From Melioribacteraceae bacterium (GTDB lineage Bacteria > Bacteroidota > Ignavibacteria > Ignavibacteriales > Melioribacteraceae), in NCBI GenBank assembly GCA_016927595.1, contig JAFGMI010000041.1, forward strand, positions 1-64,000: a stretch of DNA of 64,000 bases. The letters are read 5' to 3'. A program made the translations under genes and the position numbers. Positions 1 through 7,656 of the stretch are shown here, piece by piece (within the stretch, counting starts at the first letter, position 1; each line of letters opens with the position of its first letter). A model generated the notes under the pieces. That model was not told the DNA's origin, made no database searches, and saw only the letters and a program-made list of their open reading frames with translations.

Positions 1-420
1 ACCGAATCTGCTTCCAAGATCTTCGATCTGATCATTTGATCTTAAGAAACCGAATCTGCTTCCAAGATCTTCGATCTGATCATTTGACCTTAAAAAACCG
101 AATCTGCTTCCTAAGTTTTCGATTTGTTCATTTGATCTTAAAAATCCGTATCTGCTGCCCAAATCTTCAATCTGGTCATTAGATCTCAGGAAACCATACC
201 TGCTTCCGAGATCTTCAATTTGGTCATTAGACCTCAGGAAACCAAACCTGCTTCCGAGATCTTCAATTTGGTCATTAGATCTGAGAAAACCGAATCTGCT
301 GCCAAGCTCTTCGATTTGTTCATTTGATCTAAGGAAACCATACCTACTACCCAGATCCTCAATCTGAGAGCTGGATTTAAGGTAACCATATCTGCTCCCC
401 AGCTCCCCGAAATGATTGAC
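1..420 (-). repeat. 48-bp coding tandem repeat array (16 amino acids per unit)
   Basis: Eight direct 48-bp units lie head to tail at 1-48, 49-96, 97-144, 145-192, 193-240, 241-288, 289-336 and 337-384, with a degenerate copy at 385-420. There are no spacers and the unit length is a multiple of three, so the reading frame is preserved. The two units nearest the left edge differ at only about three bases, while units nearer the gene start are more diverged. This suggests recent expansion at the C-terminal side. The array continues beyond the window. Confidence 0.95.
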
Positions 421-597
421 AGCAACCAATACGGCTGAATTAGAATTTTCGGAAGAAGCTGCCGGTACAGCAATAACAACATCATTGTTTTCAACTATCT
501 GAAAACGTGATGCTTTTTCAACATTACTTGCTGACTGGGCAACTATTGCGTTAGTCAATATTCCGAATGCCAGTAGAATAAAGAGTTGCTTTTTCAT
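1..597 (-). CDS. Secreted protein made of 16-residue tandem repeats, partial (runs off left edge)
   Basis: An open frame begins with ATG at 595-597 and stays open for all 199 codons to the window edge, so its C-terminus lies outside. A GAGG Shine-Dalgarno precedes the start. Residues 1-21 form a typical signal peptide (MKKQLFILLAFGILTNAIVAQ minus the last residue gives the core), so the protein should be exported. After a spacer of about 40 residues the rest is a perfectly in-register tandem array with consensus SNDQIEDLGSRFGFLR. Eight full copies and one degenerate first copy are visible; F/Y alternates at one position and D/E/S at another. No family is recognised. The regular acidic-hydrophobic-LGSR pattern suggests a repetitive solenoid or surface fibre, but that is inference. 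It is divergent from the ECF sigma gene and could be one of its targets. Confidence 0.85.
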   Translation of the reverse strand, partial: MKKQLFILLAFGILTNAIVAQSASNVEKASRFQIVENNDVVIAVPAASSENSNSAVLVAVNHFGELGSRYGYLKSSSQIEDLGSRYGFLRSNEQIEELGSRFGFLRSNDQIEDLGSRFGFLRSNDQIEDLGSRYGFLRSNDQIEDLGSRYGFLRSNEQIENLGSRFGFLRSNDQIEDLGSRFGFLRSNDQIEDLGSRFG

Positions 598-940
598 TTC
601 TGTCCTCGTTGTTTGTTTATTGTTAGTATTTATTATTTATCAGAGCTTTTCGTACTGAGATCAGCTCCTTATGGATTTTATTAAGCAGGGTGAATTTTGT
701 TATTAACTCGTTGTATTTAATTCTTTCCCAGCTTTTCATAAAAATCAAAATTATTAGCAATCCGAAAAAAGTGTGATTTTAGTAAAAATCCATAATCTGT
801 ACTATACTTAGCAGTTGGGACTAAAATCTGGAATTTTTTTTTCGATGATATTCAGTTACTATCCTTTTATATTAAAATGTCAGTTTTTAATTATATTTCT
901 AATCATTATAAATATTCTGATTTTATTTCACTGAGGCTAA
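598..940. other. Divergent intergenic region between repeat-protein gene and ECF sigma gene
   Basis: This 343-bp AT-rich stretch has no convincing gene. It must hold promoters for both flanking genes. The 11-mer AAAATCCATAA occurs twice, once on the plus strand (785-795, toward the sigma gene) and once on the minus strand (669-679, toward the repeat-protein gene), so each copy faces its own gene. No classical -35/-10 pair could be assigned with confidence. Confidence 0.5.
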
Positions 941-1570
941 ATGAATACTCTTTCGGAAAAAACATTAGTTCAGAAAATTCGAAATAAAGATTCAGCGGCG
1001 GAAAGTGAAATCTACCATTATTATTATCCGAAGGTTAAAATGATAATCGGGACACGGATCAGCGACGGGGATGATCAAAAAGATATTATTAATGATATTA
1101 TGGTTGCTATTATAGTGAATTTAAGGGATGGCAAATTTAATCCGGGAAATGAAAGTACACTAGGGAAATATGTAAACGGTATTATACGGAATCGTTTAAC
1201 CCAATATTTTAAGGATATTTACCAGAAGAGAAATAAAATATCAAACAATCCCGACGGTAATATTGAGAATTTGCCGGATAATGAAAAGTTTGTTCACAAC
1301 ATGGAGAGCAATGAAGAAGAAGAGATTAAAACCGATATTTTGAGAAAAATAATTGAAAACCTGAAACCCAAGTATAGAAAAGTAATTATCCTGCGGTATT
1401 TCGAAAATAAATCAGTTTCAGAAATCAGTAATGAAATGGAGCTGACCGATCAAAAAGTAAGCGATTATCTCAAATATTCGAAACAATTAATATCCAAGGA
1501 ATTAAAAAAAATTAAACATTACAGAATAAGAAAAATTTTTTTCCAGATTTTGTTCCTTTGCTCTAAGTAG
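941..1570 (+). CDS. ECF-type RNA polymerase sigma factor
   Basis: The 209-residue protein has the two-domain layout of extracytoplasmic-function sigma factors. A sigma-70 region 2 (about residues 15-95) includes a DQKDIINDIM-like core helix. After an acidic linker (about 95-130) comes a region 4 helix-turn-helix (about 140-195, LKPKYRKVIILRYFENKSVS followed by EISNEMELTDQKVSDYL). A GAGG Shine-Dalgarno lies five bases before the ATG. The C-terminal tail is unusually basic and hydrophobic. It is followed after 26 bp by a zinc-finger anti-sigma gene, so the two are almost certainly co-transcribed and form a sigma/anti-sigma pair. The ECF subgroup and target promoters cannot be told from the sequence alone. 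Identity as a sigma factor is secure. Confidence 0.92.
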   Translation: MNTLSEKTLVQKIRNKDSAAESEIYHYYYPKVKMIIGTRISDGDDQKDIINDIMVAIIVNLRDGKFNPGNESTLGKYVNGIIRNRLTQYFKDIYQKRNKISNNPDGNIENLPDNEKFVHNMESNEEEEIKTDILRKIIENLKPKYRKVIILRYFENKSVSEISNEMELTDQKVSDYLKYSKQLISKELKKIKHYRIRKIFFQILFLCSK

Positions 1571-1596
1571 AGGGTAGAAAATAAATCGGAATACAT

Positions 1597-2319
1597 ATGA
1601 GCTGCAACATTAAAAACAGAAATGAAATTATTGAAAAATATTTGGGCAGAGAGCTTGATGAAGATGAAATGAATGAGTTTGAAAACCATTTTCTCCAGTG
1701 CGATGAGTGTTTCGAGGAACTCCAGACAACAAAATCTCTGATGGTTTATATGGAAAATGAAGACCCGGCAATTATTGACCGGATGAAAAATGCTTCAAAC
1801 CCTGGGTATTATTCCATACGTGACTCGTTCAATAATCTGTTCGATAAACTGATTTTACCCAGACCTGTTCTGAGTTTTGCAACCGCGGCTGTACTTGCCG
1901 GAGTAATTATTGTAAGTATATTCATAAACGATAATGATATTCGACATGAGGTTATTTCAAGTGATCAAATAGTCCGCGAGTACGGATTACAGAAATATGC
2001 TGACAATTTTGTCGCTGCCCCCGATATGGAAAAATTCATGAATCAAAAATTCAGATCCGGGGATGTTATAGAAATTATAAGCCCTGAAAACGATCTGCTT
2101 GCAGATGGTAAGATTATTTTCGAATGGAAGAAGACTACGGATAAATTGTTAACATTAAAAATTCTGGACAACCGTGAACACACGCTTATAAGCATTTCTC
2201 CGGAATCAGACAAATTTGTACTGAACCCTGTAGAAAAAAATTTGGAACCGGGATTATATTACTGGAAACTTGAAACCGCCGATGAACTGCTTCATCTCGG
2301 CAGATTTTTTATCAAATAA
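1597..2319 (+). CDS. Membrane-anchored zf-HC2-type anti-sigma factor with extracytoplasmic beta domain
   Basis: The 240-residue protein starts with a zinc-binding anti-sigma domain carrying the HxxxCxxC motif (His31, Cys35, Cys38 in HFLQCDEC). This is the fold that clamps ECF sigma factors. One transmembrane helix follows at about 91-110 (VLSFATAAVLAGVIIVSIFI). The remaining 130 residues should lie outside the cytoplasm and include a beta-rich segment (about 155-240) with FEW and GLYYWKLE motifs like those of Ig-like/fibronectin-type sandwiches. It lies 26 bp downstream of the sigma gene and converges with the CHAT protease gene, stop codons only a few bases apart. Release of sigma would require a signal that alters or cleaves this membrane protein. 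The outer domain is the likely sensor (inference). Confidence 0.87.
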   Translation: MSCNIKNRNEIIEKYLGRELDEDEMNEFENHFLQCDECFEELQTTKSLMVYMENEDPAIIDRMKNASNPGYYSIRDSFNNLFDKLILPRPVLSFATAAVLAGVIIVSIFINDNDIRHEVISSDQIVREYGLQKYADNFVAAPDMEKFMNQKFRSGDVIEIISPENDLLADGKIIFEWKKTTDKLLTLKILDNREHTLISISPESDKFVLNPVEKNLEPGLYYWKLETADELLHLGRFFIK

Positions 2320-2324
2320 TAAAT

Positions 2325-5300
2325 TTACTCCCCTATCAAAACAAAACCGCTCCAGTTAAGGGGAAACGAAGTAGCAGGATCGTTTATCATTTTCAGTTTA
2401 GCATCCCTTAAAGATTCTTTGTAAGTTTTTCCGGACAGAATAGCATCATAAAAATTTATCATTAAATTACTGGTACTCTCGTCAAAAACTTTCCACAGCG
2501 ATGTAACAATATTTTTTGCTCCCGAGTATAAAAATCCTCTCGTTAAAGCAATCATGCCCTCGCCTTTAATCAATTTTCCGATTCCGCTCTCACAGCTGCT
2601 CAATACAACAAGATCTGCATTAAGGTCTAAATTGTATATTTCGCCTGAATAGAGAATACCATCTTCTTTACTATCTGAATCATCATCAGGATATAATATA
2701 ATGCCCGAGAGACTCGGTTTTATCGGGTTAACAAAACTGTGAGTTGCAATATGAAGATATTTTGCGTCTGAGATTTGAGTTTTCATCGTTCGTTCATCGG
2801 CATCTTCATGGAAATATCCCGCGGCATATAAATTCTTATCGTCAAAGAGATCAACCAGGATTTCAACTTCCCTTTCTGAGTAAGGCAAAGAACCAAATTC
2901 ATTATTGTTTCTAAAAACACTCCGCAGATTATCGGACGAACCACCGAACTGGAGCACAGCAGCGGAACTCGTTTTTATTCCGGATAGTTTTTCAGCATCA
3001 TCAAAAACCGGGGCAAAACCAACAAATTTTTCCTTTAATTCTTTATGTGAATTGTCATCCATTCCAGATAAGTACAACTCTGCGGAGTAGTGATATGAAA
3101 CTGCATGCTTCTTGATTAAATAATCGAGTGAAGCAAATGTGTAATTATCATTATTGTCCCTGCCTTTGATGAGCGCTTCGAACGGCAGATAATACAAAAT
3201 GCCGTCAGGAATAAATACCAGATTGCGTTTCAAATATTGTTCTATCGGTTTTATCAGGATATCATATAATTTTTGAGACGATTCCACATATTCGGTTTTA
3301 TCAAGTTTTTTTATCGAAGCATAAAACGTCTCGCAAATATTATTGAAAGAAGAATCTATTTCCTGACGCAGCACATGAAATTCCGATCCTGATATTATAT
3401 AGGTAACAAGCGATTTTTGTCCGGCAAAAAACTCTACAACAACCGAATTATCATCCAGAGCCTCTTGAAGTTCATTAATACTGGCTGATTTCCTTCGGTA
3501 TTTAAGCGAATAATATTCCGGGTATTGTGTTTCGAACCTGTTTATCAAATTTATATAATCATCTTTAAGACTGAACAGTCTTTCCCTGAAATTTTCAACC
3601 CTTGCGCTGTCTGTCTCCTCAGTCTCATACAATTCTCTCTGCAGTTCGGTATCATAGAATGCAAGGTCTATTTTAAGATTCTTTTCAAGCTGTATTAATG
3701 AATCGGGTATGCCTGAAAAATATTTTGCGTTTGCCTCCACCAGAGCATCTGAAAGTATTTCCGATTTATTCTGCTCGGCAAATAAAAATGCTTTCTCTTT
3801 ATAACTTTCATCACCCGAAATACCGTACATTTTAAGACTGGCTTGTATTGCTTTTTCGAAAATCCTCGAAGTTCTTTCGGCCAGAAGCAGTTTTGAACCT
3901 TCGGCCTTATAACCTTTCCTTATCTGATCAATCAGTTCCGTTAATACACTATAGTTATTCAATGACGCTTCGAGATCTTTTCTGCTGCCCGAAGAAAATT
4001 GAAATTTCGCAAAAAATATCTCTGCTTGCCGGGCAAGAGTATTAAGCAACTCAAGTTCCGATAATGCTTTATCTATTGGAGGAATGGTATATGGATTTGA
4101 ACTTCTGAAGCCGGGAATATTGGAAGTTACCGCACTTTGCGCACTCTCCACCGCTTTATCAAAACTATTTATTTCAAGGTATGTCGCAGCCAAATTGTTA
4201 TAAGTCTCGGCAATCGCAGGATGCTCGGTTCCATATGTGTTTTTAAGTATGGCAAGCGCATCATTATGATATTTAATTGCTTCTTTATATTTGTGCATAC
4301 TGCGGTTTATATTACCCAGACTGTTATAGGATTGTGCCACATCTGCGTGTTGTTTCCCGAATATTTTTAGTCGTATCGACAATGCCTGCTCATAGTATGA
4401 AACCGCTTTGGGATAATCTGTAAGTGCTTCATAAACACGTCCCATTTCATGATACGACATCGAAACATCGGTGTGAAGTTCTTTTGCGAGTACGTCATAA
4501 TAAATTGAAAGAGCTTTATCGTGGAATGCAAGCGCATTCTGCAACTGCCCCATGTGATAATATGATAATCCCATGTTGTAATAAACTCTGGCAACATCCA
4601 TGTTGTTTTCACCCAAAGTCTTTAAGAGTATATTAAGCGATCTTTGATAAATTGACAAAGCCCTTTCGTGATCGCCGATAACATCTCCGAGCAGTACGGC
4701 CATATTCTGATAATTAAGCGCTACAAAGGGATGGTTTTCACCGTATTTGTTAATTAGTCTTTCCACGTTCCCGCTGTAAATTTCCAGTGCCTTTTCATAA
4801 TCACCTTTCACATGATAAACGATGGCAATGTTGGTAAACAGATCGGTTAGACCGGGTATTGCATCGCTCTCGGCAATTGATCTCAGGTGTGCCGCTTTTT
4901 TAAATTTTGACAGAGCATCCTCGTAATACCCCTCTTCAAAATCAAACATTGCAAGAAGGTTATACGCCTGAACCAGTTCATCACCGAGTTTTATGTTATC
5001 GGAAATGGTAGTCGAATCGATGCCTATTAAAGTTTTGTTTAATAGTTCTCTTCCTTTATTAAAATTTCCCAGGTAATGATACGACGCTCCCATCTCGTTA
5101 TATATACGATATCGTGTAGGACTTTCATTGTTTAATATCTCTGATGCCAGACTATCGGCACGTTTCAACACAATTATTGCGGTGTTGAACTCGCCTTTTT
5201 TACGATAACTGTTCCCTTGTCCGGCAAGACAATAAATATAATCGGACATCTTATTTTGAGTTTGAAAACGCTTTGCAGCGTTTTCGTAAACGACGATGGC

Positions 5301-5462
5301 AGAATCATACTTTGCAGATTTAAAGAGGCTGTCTGCCTGTGAAACCATGTATTCCGCCGATGATGGATTAATTTCTTTCTTATTAACGTTGCATGATTGA
5401 TATAAAATACCGGCAAGTGCAAAAATGGATAATGTAATAAAAACATTTTTCATTTTAATCAT
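2325..5462 (-). CDS. Exported TPR-CHAT domain protease
   Basis: I chose ATG at 5460-5462 because GGGGA lies just upstream; a GTG four codons earlier is possible but less likely. The 1045-residue product has an N-terminal hydrophobic export segment ending in LYQSC (Cys24), an imperfect lipobox, so it is probably a lipoprotein. About residues 35-480 are kinesin-light-chain-like TPR repeats of roughly 42 residues with recurrent YxxAL/H and GxxYxxMGQ patterns. A helical linker leads to a C-terminal CHAT domain (caspase-like clan CD cysteine protease, about 690-1045). The catalytic dyad is visible: His908 in IATHS and Cys957 in VVLSSCESG. The substrate is unknown. The converging neighbour is an anti-sigma factor whose outer domain would be in the same compartment. 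Confidence 0.9.
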   Translation of the reverse strand: MIKMKNVFITLSIFALAGILYQSCNVNKKEINPSSAEYMVSQADSLFKSAKYDSAIVVYENAAKRFQTQNKMSDYIYCLAGQGNSYRKKGEFNTAIIVLKRADSLASEILNNESPTRYRIYNEMGASYHYLGNFNKGRELLNKTLIGIDSTTISDNIKLGDELVQAYNLLAMFDFEEGYYEDALSKFKKAAHLRSIAESDAIPGLTDLFTNIAIVYHVKGDYEKALEIYSGNVERLINKYGENHPFVALNYQNMAVLLGDVIGDHERALSIYQRSLNILLKTLGENNMDVARVYYNMGLSYYHMGQLQNALAFHDKALSIYYDVLAKELHTDVSMSYHEMGRVYEALTDYPKAVSYYEQALSIRLKIFGKQHADVAQSYNSLGNINRSMHKYKEAIKYHNDALAILKNTYGTEHPAIAETYNNLAATYLEINSFDKAVESAQSAVTSNIPGFRSSNPYTIPPIDKALSELELLNTLARQAEIFFAKFQFSSGSRKDLEASLNNYSVLTELIDQIRKGYKAEGSKLLLAERTSRIFEKAIQASLKMYGISGDESYKEKAFLFAEQNKSEILSDALVEANAKYFSGIPDSLIQLEKNLKIDLAFYDTELQRELYETEETDSARVENFRERLFSLKDDYINLINRFETQYPEYYSLKYRRKSASINELQEALDDNSVVVEFFAGQKSLVTYIISGSEFHVLRQEIDSSFNNICETFYASIKKLDKTEYVESSQKLYDILIKPIEQYLKRNLVFIPDGILYYLPFEALIKGRDNNDNYTFASLDYLIKKHAVSYHYSAELYLSGMDDNSHKELKEKFVGFAPVFDDAEKLSGIKTSSAAVLQFGGSSDNLRSVFRNNNEFGSLPYSEREVEILVDLFDDKNLYAAGYFHEDADERTMKTQISDAKYLHIATHSFVNPIKPSLSGIILYPDDDSDSKEDGILYSGEIYNLDLNADLVVLSSCESGIGKLIKGEGMIALTRGFLYSGAKNIVTSLWKVFDESTSNLMINFYDAILSGKTYKESLRDAKLKMINDPATSFPLNWSGFVLIGE

Positions 5463-5601
5463 GCTGTTCCCCACAGATTAAAAATCAACAACGATGGCAG
5501 GTTATTTCTGAAATTTTAATATGCTGTACCTGAACATAATAATATGATTACAGTAATTCCACCTCTTAAAATACTGAACCAATAATAATTTCTAAATTAA
5601 G

Positions 5602-5633
5602 AACCCCTTCCCGCTTTAAGCAGAAAGGGGTTT
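5602..5633 (-). terminator. Rho-independent terminator of the OPT transporter gene
   Basis: An inverted repeat with AACCCCTT/AAGGGGTT outer arms and a short GCTT/AGC inner pairing lies 24 bp past the OPT stop codon. On the minus strand it is followed by a moderately T-rich stretch. It also separates the OPT gene from the upstream region of the CHAT gene. Confidence 0.7.
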
Positions 5634-5656
5634 AAAGGATTTCTTACAGTAGCCGG

Positions 5657-7645
5657 CTATTCTTCTTTTCTCGCCCGCAAGGTATCCCAGATCATGTATA
5701 ATGAAATAAGCAAAAACATTACCAATGCCAAAACCTCGGCACCATTACTTTCAGCCCAATCCTCCATTTTCCAATCAAATTCCGCATACTTAAGTATGGC
5801 ACTAAGCACGCCCATAAGTGCACCGCCTGCAATAAATCCGGATGCAATAAGAGTACCTCTTTCCCGTCTTGCTTTGTTAAGCGATTCGTCCTGGGAACGT
5901 GACTGAACGAACCATGCGATTATACCTCCTGCCAGCAGCGGCGTATTTAATTCAAGCGGCAGATACATACCAAGTGCAAAAGCAAGCGCAGGAACTTTGA
6001 TCATTGTTAATAGCAGTGCCATGAATGCACCTGCAAGATACATCATCCAGGGCGCCGGCTGATTGGACATCAAAGGTTTAATAACAGCTGCCATAGCGTT
6101 TGCCTGTGGCGCAACAAGCGCCTGGTCGCCAACAAATCCGTAAGTTTCGTTAAGAACCATTATAATCCAGGCTACCGTTGCGGATGCAAAGATAGTCCCC
6201 AGAAATTTCCATTTTTCCTGCTTGAACGGTGAAGATCCAAGCCAGTAACCGATTTTAAGATCAGTTATAAAAGCTCCCGCCTGCGAGAGTGCGGTGCAAA
6301 CAACACCGCCTATTATTAGTGCGCCCACCATCCCGGCAGGCCCGGTTAATCCTACACTAACAAGAATAACTGATGAAAGTATTAAAGTCATTAACGTCAT
6401 TCCCGAAACAGGATTGGTACCGACAATTGCAATTGCTGTGGCGGCAACAGTAGTAAAAAGAAATGATATTATCAAAGCGATTACTAATCCTACTACTGCA
6501 TGAACGACGCTTGTAACGACACCAAATAAAAAGAATACAAATATAATTATTGATGTTAGCGTTATACCGGCAACAATTGCACTCATGGGTAAATCCCTTT
6601 GAGTACGGATATCAAGCTTTTCTTCTTTTCCAGTCTTCTTAAAAATTTCCTGATATCCCAGCACAAATGATTTCTTGATAATACCTGAAGATTTAATTAT
6701 TCCTATAAGACCCGCCATAGCTATTCCGCCGATACCGATATGTCTTACGTAATTAAAGAAAATATCTTCTGCAGACATATCCTTTATCAAATCTGTCACA
6801 TTTGCACCGATCGGAACACCTATATAATCGCCGAGGTATGCAAATACCGGTATTATAACATACCATGAAACAAATGATCCTGCAGCGATTATAGCTGTAT
6901 ATTTCAAACCGACTATATAACCAAGTCCAAGTATTGCTGAGCTTATGTTTAACCTGAACTCCAGTTTTAATTTATCGTGCAGATACTCACCGAATCCTGC
7001 GACTTTTGAGGTAAATACCTCTGCCCATGTACCGAACGTAGCTACAACAAAATCGTATACTCCCCCTATTATTCCGCTTATAACAAGCACAAGAGCCTGA
7101 TTGCCTCCTTTTTCACCTGCTACCAGCACTTCGGTAGTAGCAGTTGCTTCCGGAAATGGAAATTTACCGTGCATTTCGGAAACAAAGTATTTTCTGAACG
7201 GGATAAGAAACAATATGCCCAGAAAACCTCCCAGAAGGGAAGCAAAAAAGACCTGCCAGAAACTGACCTCCAGTTCAAGAATATAGAGAGCGGGTATTGT
7301 AAAGATAGCACCAGCTACTATTGTACCGGAGGTGGCTCCGATGGACTGGATAATCACATTCTGCCCAAGTGAATCTTTCCTCTTCAATGCCGAGGACAAA
7401 CCAACAGCGATAATTGCGATCGGTATTGCCGCCTCGAATACCTGCCCGATTTTCAATCCCAGGTAAGCCGCTGCTGCAGTAAAAAAAACTGCCATTATCA
7501 ATCCAAGTATTACAGAATACAGATTAACCTCGGGATAGTTTTTTTCGGGGACCATTATCGGTACATAAACCTCACCTTCATTTAACTCCCTGTAAGCATT
7601 CTCAGGTAATCCGATAGGTTTGGAATCAATTTGATGTTCGCTCAT
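5657..7645 (-). CDS. OPT family oligopeptide transporter
   Basis: The 662-residue integral membrane protein belongs to the oligopeptide transporter (OPT) superfamily of secondary importers for small peptides or metal chelates. Many transmembrane helices rich in Gly/Ala span the whole length. It carries the conserved early segment around FTAAAAYLGLKIGQVFEA and the NPVSGMTLMTLI region near residue 415. Length matches prokaryotic OPT proteins. AAGGAGAG precedes the ATG. It starts only 11 bp after the end of a secreted tripeptidyl-peptidase-like gene, so the two are probably one transcript for extracellular peptide degradation and uptake. The exact substrate, peptide or metal-chelate, is not determined by sequence. 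Confidence 0.9.
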   Translation of the reverse strand: MSEHQIDSKPIGLPENAYRELNEGEVYVPIMVPEKNYPEVNLYSVILGLIMAVFFTAAAAYLGLKIGQVFEAAIPIAIIAVGLSSALKRKDSLGQNVIIQSIGATSGTIVAGAIFTIPALYILELEVSFWQVFFASLLGGFLGILFLIPFRKYFVSEMHGKFPFPEATATTEVLVAGEKGGNQALVLVISGIIGGVYDFVVATFGTWAEVFTSKVAGFGEYLHDKLKLEFRLNISSAILGLGYIVGLKYTAIIAAGSFVSWYVIIPVFAYLGDYIGVPIGANVTDLIKDMSAEDIFFNYVRHIGIGGIAMAGLIGIIKSSGIIKKSFVLGYQEIFKKTGKEEKLDIRTQRDLPMSAIVAGITLTSIIIFVFFLFGVVTSVVHAVVGLVIALIISFLFTTVAATAIAIVGTNPVSGMTLMTLILSSVILVSVGLTGPAGMVGALIIGGVVCTALSQAGAFITDLKIGYWLGSSPFKQEKWKFLGTIFASATVAWIIMVLNETYGFVGDQALVAPQANAMAAVIKPLMSNQPAPWMMYLAGAFMALLLTMIKVPALAFALGMYLPLELNTPLLAGGIIAWFVQSRSQDESLNKARRERGTLIASGFIAGGALMGVLSAILKYAEFDWKMEDWAESNGAEVLALVMFLLISLYMIWDTLRARKEE

Positions 7646-7656
7646 TAATTCTCTCC

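Noticed and set aside
1-420. Possible CRISPR array from 48-bp direct repeats
   Set aside because: Units are contiguous with no spacers, are multiples of three and encode a continuous protein with a signal peptide. They are coding repeats.
234-494. An 86-codon open frame on the minus strand inside the repeat region
   Set aside because: It is out of frame with the signal-peptide gene that starts at 597, and its product has no features. It is a shadow of the repeat gene.
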